Assembly: GCA_029565415.1 (NCBI GenBank)
Contig: JAKQOH010000013.1
Location: forward strand, 1 to 16,863
Source: Candidatus Rifleibacteriota bacterium
Lineage (GTDB): Bacteria > Riflebacteria > Ozemobacteria > Ozemobacterales > Ozemobacteraceae
Direction: 5' to 3'
DNA: 16,863 bases
The number at the start of each line of letters is the position of its first letter. Within the stretch, counting starts at the first letter, position 1. Positions 1 to 7,003 of this stretch are shown one piece after another. The translations under genes and the position numbers were made by a program. Under the pieces are notes generated by a model. It did no database searches and had not been told where the DNA came from. It worked only from the letters and a program-made list of their open reading frames with translations.

Positions 1-366
<366 letters not shown>

Positions 367-380
367 TCGCCAGAAAAGCG

Positions 381-415
381 AACGCCCCGGCACCCTCCGT
401 GGTCGCCGGGGCGTT
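381..415. terminator. Bidirectional intrinsic terminator between eno and the convergent gene
   Basis: A perfect 11-bp stem, AACGCCCCGGC (381-391) pairing with GCCGGGGCGTT (405-415), encloses a 13-base loop. On the + strand it is followed by CTTGT, a weak T tract. On the - strand it is followed by CGCTTTTCT, a better one. It sits between the ends of two convergent genes and could stop both transcripts. Confidence 0.8.
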
Positions 416-502
416 CTTGTACATCCTATATTCCTGCTGCCACCCAAGGACTCGTGATCATTTCAACCCTGATCCGCCCAATGCAGCAAGGGGAAGAACG
501 AT

Positions 503-1174
503 TCAGTAGGTGCGATCGAACGAGTCGGCAGGGGTGCCGGCCGGCATCGGGCCGGAAAGAAGCGGCACGGCGGGGGCGGAGGGCATCGAAGGGGCCGGCG
601 CCGGCGTGTCGAGGGAACTCATGTGATCGAGTAGCCGCTGCTTGATCTGATCCGCTTTCAGGCGGGAATCGGGAGTCATGCCGGCGCTCTGGGCACGCGT
701 CAGCAGGCGCTCCATCTTCATGTCGGCATCCCCGGGAAGCGGCTTCGAGGCCGCAATGCCCCCGTCACCGAGCGGGGTGAGCTGGACCTGCATCGGCGGA
801 GCCGGCGGCATCCCGCCCGGAATCATCGGGAACGGTGTGACCACGTCGGGGGCCGGAACGGCCACCTGCGGCGGATTCTCGGCCAACTGCTTCCGGTGCG
901 CCGCCATCGCCAGCTCCCAGGTGTAGACGTCCGGCTCGTAGATGAGCTGCTGCTGGAGCGTCATGCCGTGAACGGCCTTCCGCTTCTCTTTCACGTAAAC
1001 ATCGTGGTTCGATTTTGGATAGATCGAGCTTTTGATCAGATGTTCACTGAAAAACTCCCTCTCGAGAACCTGCCGCGTCGGCCCGTCGGTCACGGCCCGC
1101 GCCGGGGCGGTTGACCAGAGAATACAGATCGGCAGCGCCAGGACGGCGACCGGGATGGCGTATTTGAGACGCAT
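503..1174 (-). CDS. Secreted proline-rich hypothetical protein
   Basis: A 223-residue protein I do not recognise as a named family. The N-terminus is a typical Sec signal peptide (basic MRLK, hydrophobic core about residues 5-20, likely cleavage after APARA near residue 27). Residues 30-100 are charged and probably helical. Residues about 106-140 are very rich in Pro, Met and Val, and the last 35 residues are again Pro/Ala/Ser-rich, so much of the mature chain is probably unstructured. No catalytic motif is visible. The start is supported by a GGAGG sequence (1181-1185) seven bases before the ATG. A candidate promoter with a perfect TTGACA -35 lies upstream. It is likely a periplasmic or surface protein. 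The function is unknown and the gene call itself is fairly secure. Confidence 0.75.
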   Translation of the reverse strand: MRLKYAIPVAVLALPICILWSTAPARAVTDGPTRQVLEREFFSEHLIKSSIYPKSNHDVYVKEKRKAVHGMTLQQQLIYEPDVYTWELAMAAHRKQLAENPPQVAVPAPDVVTPFPMIPGGMPPAPPMQVQLTPLGDGGIAASKPLPGDADMKMERLLTRAQSAGMTPDSRLKADQIKQRLLDHMSSLDTPAPAPSMPSAPAVPLLSGPMPAGTPADSFDRTY

Positions 1175-1215
1175 TTTCGACCTCCATGTGTACGAGAATC
1201 CTGCGACGAGGCAAG

Positions 1216-1251
1216 AATGTCTGTACCGATCGCACCTTTGTCAAGGACAAA
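1216..1251 (-). promoter_or_regulatory. Possible sigma-70 promoter with overlapping dyad for the secreted protein gene
   Basis: On the - strand a perfect TTGACA (1244-1239) is followed after 17 bases by GACATT (1221-1216), a poor -10. A small dyad, TTTGTC-AAG-GACAAA (1237-1251), overlaps the -35 and could be an operator. The -10 match is weak, so this is tentative. Confidence 0.35.
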
Positions 1252-1264
1252 AAAAAGGGGACGA

Positions 1265-1713
1265 ACCACAGAGTCACCGAGACACAGAGATGAGAAGATT
1301 CACCACGAAGCCACGAAGACACAAAGCGTGGTTTCTTTTGTATTCTCCAACTTCGTGTCGTGGTGTCCTGGCGGAGAAAGAGCCTCTGCGCCTCTGTGTC
1401 TCTGCGGTGAAGGATTCTTCGAATGTTCGTGGTTCGTTCTCTTTTGTGTCTTGGTGCCTGGTATGTGGGTTTCGTCAAAAGAACCGATCCACAGATGACA
1501 CAGATGACGCAGATGAAATCCTGAGCGTCTTCAACCATGGAGTTTGCGGCGCATACTGGATACAAGGGGGGGGCCAGGCGTTCGTTCCTCTCTGGTTTTT
1601 CATCTGCGTTCATCTGCCCTCCATCTGCGGATGCGTTCTTGAATCCGAGGGAAATTTCAACGGAGTATCTTCGTGGTGAAAGAGCCTCTGTGCCTCTGTG
1701 TCTCTGTGGTGAA
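1265..1713. repeat. Block of nested, imperfect inverted repeats (CACAGAG / CTCTGTG family)
   Basis: This stretch between two genes has no convincing gene. It contains a left arm starting ACCACAGAGTCACCGAG (1265-1290) with its inverted counterpart CCTCTGTGTCTCTGCGGTGA (within 1383-1410). A second pair is nested inside, CACCACGAAGCCACGAAGAC (1301-1320) with CTTCGTGTCGTGGTG. A third pair uses a different word, CCACAGATGACACAGATGAC (1489-1518) against CATCTGCGTTCATCTGCC (1596-1631). A further right arm, CCTCTGTGCCTCTGTGTC (1685-1713), closes the block. The words are built from short units (CACAGAG, CACGAAG, CAGATGA). Similar repeats are, from memory, scattered through many environmental bacterial genomes. 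Open frames across it are by-products of the repeats. Confidence 0.85.
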
Positions 1714-1774
1714 GCGTTCTTCGATCCTCTCTGGGGGCGTTACACGCGTTCAGGCGGGGTTCCCGGAAATGACG

Positions 1775-1803
1775 ATGGGGGCGGGTTCGAAACCCGCCCC
1801 CAT
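1775..1803 (-). terminator. Hairpin terminator downstream of the hsp20 operon
   Basis: A perfect 13-bp stem (ATGGGGGCGGGTT with its complement) and a 3-base loop lie 17 bases past the stop of the second hsp20 gene. The following - strand sequence (CGTCATTT) is only weakly T-rich, so it may act as a transcript-end stabiliser as much as a terminator. Confidence 0.7.
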
Positions 1804-1820
1804 GCCTGGATCAGAGCTTG

Positions 1821-2219
1821 TCAGCCGACGGTGACCTGGATCTCGCGGGGCTTGGCCGCTTCGGCCTTGGGCAGCGACAGAACCAGCACGCCATGCTTCA
1901 GTTCGGCCGTGATCTTGTCCTGGGCGACGCTTTCCGACAGTTCGAACTGCCGGAAGAAGTTGGTCGGCTCGTATTCCCGGATCAGCAGGCCGTCCCGCTG
2001 GGCGGTCGAGGCCTTGCCCTCGATCGTGAGAATGCCGTCTTCGACCTGGACCTTCAGCCCTTCCTTCGTGACGCCGGGCAGATCGGCCAGAACGGTCAGA
2101 CCTTCGCGGGTCTCGTAGATGTCGACGAGCGGCGTGGCAAAATATTCGCGGTTGCGGGTCACTTCGCGCTGAATGACCGGCGTATCTTTCTTGATTTCGG
2201 GAACGGTTTTCTCAGCCAT
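1821..2219 (-). CDS. Hsp20 family small heat-shock protein (second gene of pair)
   Basis: A 132-residue ATP-independent holdase chaperone that would bind unfolding proteins in the cytoplasm. The alpha-crystallin domain spans about residues 29-118, with the LPGV turn at 47-50 and the family signature AELKHGVLVLSLPK at 105-118. A short C-terminal extension carries an I-x-V type motif (IQV, 127-129) used in oligomer assembly. An open frame extends seven codons further upstream, to an ATG and a TTG, and would overlap the preceding gene. I chose the ATG at 2219 because a strong AAGGAGG lies directly before it at normal spacing. It follows the other hsp20 gene by 17 bases and must be cotranscribed with it. 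The two copies are diverged paralogues, not recent duplicates. Confidence 0.93.
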   Translation of the reverse strand: MAEKTVPEIKKDTPVIQREVTRNREYFATPLVDIYETREGLTVLADLPGVTKEGLKVQVEDGILTIEGKASTAQRDGLLIREYEPTNFFRQFELSESVAQDKITAELKHGVLVLSLPKAEAAKPREIQVTVG

Positions 2220-2236
2220 ACGTCTTTCCTCCTTCA

Positions 2237-2683
2237 TCAACTGTGCTTGATCTCGATCTGGTGCGGGCGGGCGGCGGCGGCTTTCGGCAGGGTGAGGCTC
2301 AGGATGCCGTTCTTGTACTCGGCCGATACCTTCTCCGCGTCGATGTCTACGGGCAGCTCGACGGTGCGGGTGAACTTGCCGGCGGCGCGCTCGCAGCGGT
2401 GATAGTCCTCTTCGGGGATGCTCGATTTGGCCTTCTCGCCACTGATCGTCAGGGCGTTTTTCACGACGCTGACCTTGAGGCTCGAGGGATCGACCCCGGG
2501 GGCGATGGCTTCGACGAAAACCGTGTTTTCATCGCTGCCGATATTCATCAGCGGGAAGTGCCGTGCCGAGAGACCCGGCAGGAACGCGAGCTTCGGGAAC
2601 CGGCCCGCCGAGAAGTCCCGCGACAGCTCGCCGAGCTGGCTCTGCAGGTCTTCCATTTCCTTGAAGAAATTCCAGAGATTCAT
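2237..2683 (-). CDS. Hsp20 family small heat-shock protein (first gene of pair)
   Basis: A 148-residue small heat-shock protein. The N-terminal arm (1-43) is amphipathic, beginning [10 protein letters not shown]. The alpha-crystallin domain runs about 44-135, with the APGV turn at 61-64 and the signature [14 protein letters not shown] at 121-134. The C-terminal IEI (143-145) is the classic I-x-I oligomerisation motif. The start is supported by GAGGAGG (2692-2698) eight bases upstream. It is the first gene of a two-gene operon. The region upstream holds a strong sigma-54 type promoter match and a palindrome, so expression is probably under an enhancer-binding activator, not only a general heat-shock sigma factor. 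That regulation is an inference from sequence. Confidence 0.95.
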   Translation of the reverse strand: MNLWNFFKEMEDLQSQLGELSRDFSAGRFPKLAFLPGLSARHFPLMNIGSDENTVFVEAIAPGVDPSSLKVSVVKNALTISGEKAKSSIPEEDYHRCERAAGKFTRTVELPVDIDAEKVSAEYKNGILSLTLPKAAAARPHQIEIKHS

Positions 2684-2736
2684 ATGTCGTACCTCCTCGT
2701 GATTCGAAGTGGTTTTTCAACCTCGATCAACAATAA

Positions 2737-2752
2737 AGCAACGTCCATGCCA
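2737..2752 (-). promoter_or_regulatory. Sigma-54 (RpoN) promoter for the hsp20 operon
   Basis: Read on the - strand the sequence is TGGCATG-GACG-TTGCT, preceded by T. This matches the published consensus YTGGCAYR-N4-TTGCW at every defined position, including the GG and GC dinucleotides at correct spacing. The predicted start near 2726 would give a leader of about 43 bases before the first hsp20 ATG. Confidence 0.75.
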
Positions 2753-2812
2753 ATAGGCGAAAATCCGCTTCAGAAGCCGCGATGGCCAATTCCCTGACGT
2801 TCGTGCCGGAGC

Positions 2813-2839
2813 CCTGCGACGTCGCCGCGACGTCACAGG
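2813..2839. promoter_or_regulatory. 27-bp palindrome, probable activator or repressor binding site
   Basis: Arms CCTGCGACGTCGC and GCGACGTCACAGG flank a single central C and are complementary at 12 of 13 positions. The site lies about 100 bases upstream of the predicted sigma-54 start, which is the usual place for an enhancer-binding protein. It also lies about 90 bases upstream of the predicted start of the divergent FecR operon, so it could serve either side. Confidence 0.6.
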
Positions 2840-2882
2840 CGGTGCGAGGGAGGACCTCCTTCTATCCGTGCCTCATGTATCA

Positions 2883-2909
2883 TGTAACCGTTTGGACGTT
2901 CGCGCGAAT
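2883..2909 (+). promoter_or_regulatory. ECF-type promoter of the FecR/EEP operon
   Basis: TGTAACC (2883-2889), 16 bases, then GAAT (2906-2909). The same two elements with the same spacing occur at three other gene starts in this window. The start of transcription would be near 2916, about 30 bases before the ATG of the FecR-domain gene. Confidence 0.65.
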
Positions 2910-2946
2910 CATGAATTGAGAACCGTCAACGGAGGGATGGAGCCCT

Positions 2947-3981
2947 ATGGCTCTGAAATATTGGGAACAGCGCATCGCGGCGCTTCTCGAGAATTCGCTC
3001 GAGGAGGCCGAGGCGAAGGCTGTCCGGGAACATTGCAGAACGTGTCGGGAGTGCGGCGATGCTCTGACTGCCGCAACGCGCGGGCACGAGCTGTTCAAAG
3101 GGGCGACCCTGACGGCTTCGGTCGACATCCTTCCGAAGCTGGTCCCCCAGCTTCAGCCCCTTCCCGTCTCCCCGGGAACCCGCCTCCTGCCCTGGATTCT
3201 CTTGGCCGCTGCCGCTGCCGTGCTTCTGGCCTGGCTGGTCATTCCGGTGGACCCCGGACGGCCGAACTCCGAAAAGTTCCGCCCCCCGGCGGCAACGGCG
3301 CCGGATCAGGAACCGCCGCCCACCGCCAAGCCGTCGACACCCCGCGCGGGCGTGGTGGGAGTTATCGCCCGCCAGATGGAAGGCCGGGAGTCTTCCCCGG
3401 AAAACGTGGCGGCCGGCCAGATGCTCGAGACCTCCCCGACGGAAATCGCTCATATCCGTCTGATGAAGGCGGAATACATCGCTCTCCTGCCGGATACCCG
3501 GATTCGGCCCCAAGAGAACGGGTTCCACCTGGAGCGAGGAAATATATGGTGTGATATACCATCCCGGCAGGGGATTCCCCCCTTCCGGATCACCACTTCC
3601 GAAGGGGAGATCGTCGTGCGGGGAACGAGCTTCGGTGTCGAGGCCTCGCCAGGCACCGTTTTCGTCGATCTGGTCGCAGGGCTTGTCGAGATCTTCGATC
3701 CGGCATCCCGGTCGCATCTGCTCGAAGCCGGATCGACCGCAACCCTCGCATCCGGGGCAATCGCCATCTCGGCGACACCGCCGTCACGGGGGCGGCGCTG
3801 GAGCGCCTGGCGGCTGCCGAAACCAACGGAAACACCCTCCGATACCATCCGGATCGAAAAGCCGTCGGCCGGTGTTCCGGCATCGGCGAGCGGCTTCGCC
3901 GCACCGGCTGATCTCCTTGCAACGCCCCCGAAATCCGGAATGCCTTCGTCCATCCTGGGAAATCACCGCCTTGGGCACTGA
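2947..3981 (+). CDS. Zinc-finger anti-sigma / FecR-domain membrane protein
   Basis: A 344-residue single-pass inner-membrane protein. The cytoplasmic N-terminus carries the zinc-binding anti-sigma (ZAS) motif H-x3-C-x2-C as His29, Cys33, Cys36 within REHCRTCREC. One membrane helix follows at about residues 80-99 (LLPWILLAAAAAVLLAWLVI). A Pro-rich linker (110-135) leads to a FecR-like beta domain at about 150-275, including GNIWCDI, ITTSEGEIVVRGTSFGVE and GTVFVDLVAGLVEI. The last 70 residues are Pro/Ser/Ala-rich. By family knowledge the ZAS part would bind an ECF sigma factor and the FecR part would sense or transmit an envelope signal. The ECF sigma gene lies two genes away in convergent orientation. 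The start has GGAGGG sequences upstream. The downstream exported nuclease-family gene follows by 27 bases, so they are one operon. Confidence 0.85.
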   Translation: MALKYWEQRIAALLENSLEEAEAKAVREHCRTCRECGDALTAATRGHELFKGATLTASVDILPKLVPQLQPLPVSPGTRLLPWILLAAAAAVLLAWLVIPVDPGRPNSEKFRPPAATAPDQEPPPTAKPSTPRAGVVGVIARQMEGRESSPENVAAGQMLETSPTEIAHIRLMKAEYIALLPDTRIRPQENGFHLERGNIWCDIPSRQGIPPFRITTSEGEIVVRGTSFGVEASPGTVFVDLVAGLVEIFDPASRSHLLEAGSTATLASGAIAISATPPSRGRRWSAWRLPKPTETPSDTIRIEKPSAGVPASASGFAAPADLLATPPKSGMPSSILGNHRLGH

Positions 3982-4008
3982 AGCGCCACCGCGCAGGGGA
4001 GGAACCCC

Positions 4009-4893
4009 ATGATCCGATCCGTCTGTTCCGCGTGTCTCGTCATCTTCACCGTGACTCTGCTTGGCATCGGCGGAACCGTGTCCGCCGGCGAATTGACCGC
4101 GATCCTCAACCGTCATCAGGTCGCCAACATCTCGGTCTCTCCGTCGGCCTCGCCGGCGGCGATGAAGATGCGTATTGCCACATATAATATCGCCCACGCG
4201 CGCGGCAACAAGCGCGGAGGGCTGAACGAGCTCGGCAACATCACGTATCTGTACGGGATCGGGAAACTGCTGAAGAACGAAAAGGTCGATCTGGTGGGGG
4301 TCACGGAAATCTCCAAGTTCGACCTGCGGTCGGGGTTGTACGATCAGGCTTGGCTGCTGGCCCGCATGCTCGGCTTCAAATACGTCATCGGGGAGAATGC
4401 CCGGGAGGCCCTGCTGGCGACGAGCCAGGGCAACGCGATCCTTTCCCGATACCCGATTCTCTGGTCGAGGAATCACAAGCTGTACCGGGAATCGACAAAG
4501 GAAGAACAGCGCGGCTGTCTGGAAGCCCGGCTCGATCTCGGCCGGGGCCGGCATCTGCGGGTGTTCGTCGCCCATCTGAGCCTCAAGCCGGCCGAGTCGA
4601 CCCGGCAGCTCCGGGAGATCTGGGGCTTCATCAAGGATCTGAAAGAGCCCGCGGTGCTGATGGGCGACTTCAACTCCTTCCCCGCCGATGCGCGGATCAA
4701 GGAGTTGCAGATGCGGATGACGGATATTTCCGCGAACGTGAATACGACCTACATGAACAATCCCGGCGTCAAGATCGATTATCTGTTCGTCCACGGGCCG
4801 ATCAAAGAGGCCGGCGACGCATGGGTGCGCGGATTCAAGGAGGGGTATTCGGATCACGGTTGCCTGGTGAACGATGTGCTCGTGAACCCCTGA
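4009..4893 (+). CDS. Exported endonuclease/exonuclease/phosphatase (EEP) family protein
   Basis: A 294-residue protein of the EEP superfamily (metal-dependent phosphodiesterases such as DNase I, exonuclease III and sphingomyelinase). A signal peptide occupies about residues 1-26 (cleavage likely after TVSAG or VSA). Active-site motifs appear in order: ATYNIAH (Asn60), VGVTEI (Glu100, metal ligand), GNAILSRYPI (141-150), VAHLSL (His189), LMGDFNSFP (Asp220, Asn222), KIDYLF (Asp257) and YSDHGCL (Asp282, His283). All key residues are present, so it should be active. The substrate cannot be told from sequence; extracellular nucleic acid or a phospholipid is possible. GGAGG (3998-4002) stands six bases before the ATG. 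It is cotranscribed with the FecR-domain gene and converges on the sigma gene with a gap of only six bases. Confidence 0.9.
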   Translation: MIRSVCSACLVIFTVTLLGIGGTVSAGELTAILNRHQVANISVSPSASPAAMKMRIATYNIAHARGNKRGGLNELGNITYLYGIGKLLKNEKVDLVGVTEISKFDLRSGLYDQAWLLARMLGFKYVIGENAREALLATSQGNAILSRYPILWSRNHKLYRESTKEEQRGCLEARLDLGRGRHLRVFVAHLSLKPAESTRQLREIWGFIKDLKEPAVLMGDFNSFPADARIKELQMRMTDISANVNTTYMNNPGVKIDYLFVHGPIKEAGDAWVRGFKEGYSDHGCLVNDVLVNP

Positions 4894-4899
4894 GGGGCG

Positions 4900-5487
4900 T
4901 CACGTGCCGTTCTTCGGCTTCAGTGGCTGTTCCTTCGGATCCGTGAGCTTCGTTCCCATTTCGCGTCGTGCGCGGAACAGCCTGATTTTCACGAGATCCA
5001 CCGATATCTCGAGGATTTCCGAAATGTCGCGACAGCTCCGGTCCAGGAAGTAATACAGCCATACGACCATCTTGTGGTCGTCGTCGAGCTCGTGAAAACA
5101 GGCCAGAACGGCGTTTTTCGCCTCCTGGTGCACGTGAAAATCGAGAGGGTCGGATTCTTCCGGGACGATCGGATCGACCGGATGCCGCGCGATCATCTTC
5201 CTGCGCCGGTTGAACTGGAAACAGTGATGGCTCGAGATGCGGAGAAGCCAGTTCACGAAGGGGCGCGCCGGGTCGAACCTCGGAAGGCTTTGGTATACGG
5301 CAAAAAATATATCCTGGGTCAGGTCGAGGGCTTCTTCCCTCTGGTGGGTGTAGGACCAGGCCATGCCGAAAATCCGCTGCTGATACTTCTGGACGAGAAG
5401 GGCGAAGGCGTTTTTGTGGCCGTTGAGAGTAGCGACGACGAGGGTTTCGTCGCTTTCCGCAGCAGAGGGGTGATCGTTGTTCGTCAT
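4900..5487 (-). CDS. ECF-type RNA polymerase sigma factor (sigma-70 family group 4)
   Basis: A 195-residue sigma factor with region 2 at about residues 25-93 (DLTQDIF at 55-61, RPFVNWLLRISSHH at 75-88, NRRRK) and region 4 at about 123-178, whose helix-turn-helix includes CRDISEILEISVDLVKIRLFRAR. There is no region 1 or 3, as expected for an ECF factor. The short basic tail after residue 180 is unremarkable. No strong ribosome-binding site precedes the ATG at 5487, and no alternative in-frame ATG or GTG is available, so translation may be weak. A TGTAACC-N16-CAAT promoter lies about 125 bases upstream and is shared in form with neighbouring operons, suggesting autoregulation. Its likely partner is the ZAS/FecR membrane protein encoded at 2947-3981. 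Confidence 0.93.
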   Translation of the reverse strand: MTNNDHPSAAESDETLVVATLNGHKNAFALLVQKYQQRIFGMAWSYTHQREEALDLTQDIFFAVYQSLPRFDPARPFVNWLLRISSHHCFQFNRRRKMIARHPVDPIVPEESDPLDFHVHQEAKNAVLACFHELDDDHKMVVWLYYFLDRSCRDISEILEISVDLVKIRLFRARREMGTKLTDPKEQPLKPKNGT

Positions 5488-5503
5488 CGGCCCAGAAGTG
5501 TCA

Positions 5504-5533
5504 CGAGTGCCTCGAGTGCTGGAGTTTCGAGTG
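5504..5533. repeat. Three short CGAGTG repeats in the sigma gene leader
   Basis: CGAGTG occurs at 5504, 5513 and 5528, within 30 bases just ahead of the sigma factor start codon. It could be a binding site or an RNA element that affects translation, or chance. No function is assigned. Confidence 0.3.
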
Positions 5534-5620
5534 TCAGATCCGTCGTCCAGGTATGGGGACAGAGTATCTCAGGGGAATCTCATGAAGCAAGCCGGGAAAG
5601 GAGAGGGTCTATGTATCGGC

Positions 5621-5647
5621 ATTGGATCGAGCCGGGGTTCGGTTACA
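5621..5647 (-). promoter_or_regulatory. ECF-type promoter of the sigma factor gene
   Basis: On the - strand TGTAACC (5647-5641), 16 bases, then CAAT (5624-5621). Predicted start is near 5614, with a leader of about 125 bases. It is one half of a divergent pair with the promoter on the other strand. Confidence 0.6.
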
Positions 5648-5667
5648 ATAATTGCTCTGAAAAATAG

Positions 5668-5694
5668 TGTAACCGATATCCGCGTCTGCACAAT
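5668..5694 (+). promoter_or_regulatory. ECF-type promoter facing the OmpA/pilin operon
   Basis: TGTAACC (5668-5674), 16 bases, then CAAT (5691-5694). With the opposing GGTTACA at 5641-5647 it forms a dyad with 8-bp arms (CGGTTACA / TGTAACCG) 20 bases apart. Predicted start is near 5700, leaving a leader of about 400 bases before the OmpA-like gene. Confidence 0.6.
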
Positions 5695-5830
5695 ATTCGA
5701 ATGATTGAACGTGGGCGCAACAATGATTGCCATCTCCCGGGAAGAGGGGTAATCTTTGGGGTGTTGCAGGGCGCGAGACGGAGAACAACGCTCGACCGGG
5801 GATGGCGCAACGGACGGTGCGGAGGATGTG

Positions 5831-5947
5831 GTGAAAAGACGCGTGAGGGACGTGGTGGCTCGTGGGACGCGGTGTCTGCTGGCATGCATGTGCATAGGCC
5901 TCGGAACGGCCCCGCCGTTCGGCACGTCGGAAGCGCCTTCCCGCTGA
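5831..5947 (+). CDS. Possible small exported peptide or broken secreted-protein gene
   Basis: A 38-codon frame starts at a GTG with GGAGG (5821-5825) five bases upstream. It reads like a signal peptide: a basic start (VKRRVRDVVARGTR), a hydrophobic stretch CLLACMCIGLG, then TAPPFGTSEA. It stops at TGA 5945-5947, which overlaps an ATG (TGATG) opening another frame. That frame, beginning MQSGAVSASLASESAVELHP, has coding-like base use and continues to 6216, inside the next gene. The two pieces together look like a secreted protein interrupted by a frameshift, or a short leader peptide coupled to a second small frame. No family is recognised. The rest of the 400-base leader holds nothing else I can support. 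Confidence 0.35.
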   Translation: MKRRVRDVVARGTRCLLACMCIGLGTAPPFGTSEAPSR

Positions 5948-6106
5948 TGCAGAGCGGGGCGGTTTCGGCTTCGCTGGCCTCGGAGAGCGCCGTCGAGCTT
6001 CATCCGGCAGGGGACCGGTATCTGGTGAGAATGCAGGCTGGTGAATGTCGCATCGGTTCCGCGCGTGAGATGCCTGGCACGAATGTACGAGTGAAGGAGA
6101 GAGCGT

Positions 6107-7003
6107 ATGCGCATCAAAGAACGCGGATGGATCTGGGCGGAGCTGCTCGTTGTCCTTCTGCTGACGATGGCCGGCGATGTACTGTTCGCGGGCCAGATAT
6201 ATATCGTTGGAAATAATATTGACCGGGAGGTCGCGCGGGATGCCGGCCTTGCGGGGAGCTACGTCTCGGAGTGCGATGAAATCCCTGCGGGGGCGAATGT
6301 CGTGGTGCTCGGCCGGGCGGATGCCGCGGGCGGGGTCGACGAAGCCGAGTATGAGTCGCTTGCCGGCGACGGCTGCCGCTCGATCCGGCTGGGGGCGAAA
6401 AACCGGCTCGACGTGAAACAGGCCGCCGCTTCCCTCAAGAAGATGATCGACGCGGGAGCGGATCCGTTTGCTGACGTGAGCCGGACGATGGGGCTGATCG
6501 AGGCGTCGCGGGAGTACCCGCTGCTCAGCCAGGCGGAGCTGAACAAGCAGGGAAAAACCTCGCTCAATCCGCAATTCCAGCCGCAGAATCTGTTTCCCCG
6601 GGCTGCCACCCCGACCGTCGATCTGAGTCCGGAAGCTTCGTCCCTGGCTTCCAAGCTCGACCGGGACGGCCGGGTCGCCCTGTATATCAACTTCAGCCCG
6701 CAGAGTCCCGTCATCAATCCTCGCTCATTCCCGACTCTCCGCCAGGTTCTGGATCTCCTCAAGGCGCGGCCCGCCATGAAGCTCCTCATCGAGGGGCATA
6801 CCGACAATTACCTGAGCAGCGAGTTCAATCAGACCCTGTCCGAGCAGCGTGCCTACAATGTTCGCCGCTGGCTTGCCGATCGCGGTGCCGTGGCCGGCAA
6901 TCTCACGTCCGTCGGGTATGGGGAAACGCGCCCGATCGCCCCGAACTTCACATCGGCGGGCCGGGCCAGGAACCGCCGGGTCGAGATCGTGAAGGTTCGC
7001 TGA
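6107..7003 (+). CDS. OmpA-family peptidoglycan-binding protein
   Basis: A 298-residue exported protein with a signal peptide or anchor (hydrophobic about 9-28, LFAG). Residues 30-180 are of unknown fold with one repeated feature, alternating Ala/Gly-rich and acidic segments. An OmpA C-terminal domain occupies about 186-297. Its motifs IEGHTDN (228-234), LSEQRAYNVRRWL (244-256) and GYGETRPIAPN followed by GRARNRRVEI are all present. The residues known to bind diaminopimelate in OmpA domains correspond to Asp233 and Arg248, so it should anchor to the cell wall. AAGGAGAG precedes the ATG. The stop overlaps the next start (TGATG), so it is translationally coupled to a pilin-like operon, suggesting it tethers or aligns the pilus-like structure to peptidoglycan. 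Confidence 0.92.
   Translation: MRIKERGWIWAELLVVLLLTMAGDVLFAGQIYIVGNNIDREVARDAGLAGSYVSECDEIPAGANVVVLGRADAAGGVDEAEYESLAGDGCRSIRLGAKNRLDVKQAAASLKKMIDAGADPFADVSRTMGLIEASREYPLLSQAELNKQGKTSLNPQFQPQNLFPRAATPTVDLSPEASSLASKLDRDGRVALYINFSPQSPVINPRSFPTLRQVLDLLKARPAMKLLIEGHTDNYLSSEFNQTLSEQRAYNVRRWLADRGAVAGNLTSVGYGETRPIAPNFTSAGRARNRRVEIVKVR

Noticed and set aside
1032..2118. Long open frames on both strands across the repeat block
   Set aside because: They are built from repeat words (the HRRDTEAQR-type spurious peptides), have no ribosome-binding site and no recognisable protein.
2220..2240. Seven-codon N-terminal extension of the second hsp20 gene
   Set aside because: It starts at TTG or ATG over the preceding stop; the strong AAGGAGG is placed for the ATG at 2219.
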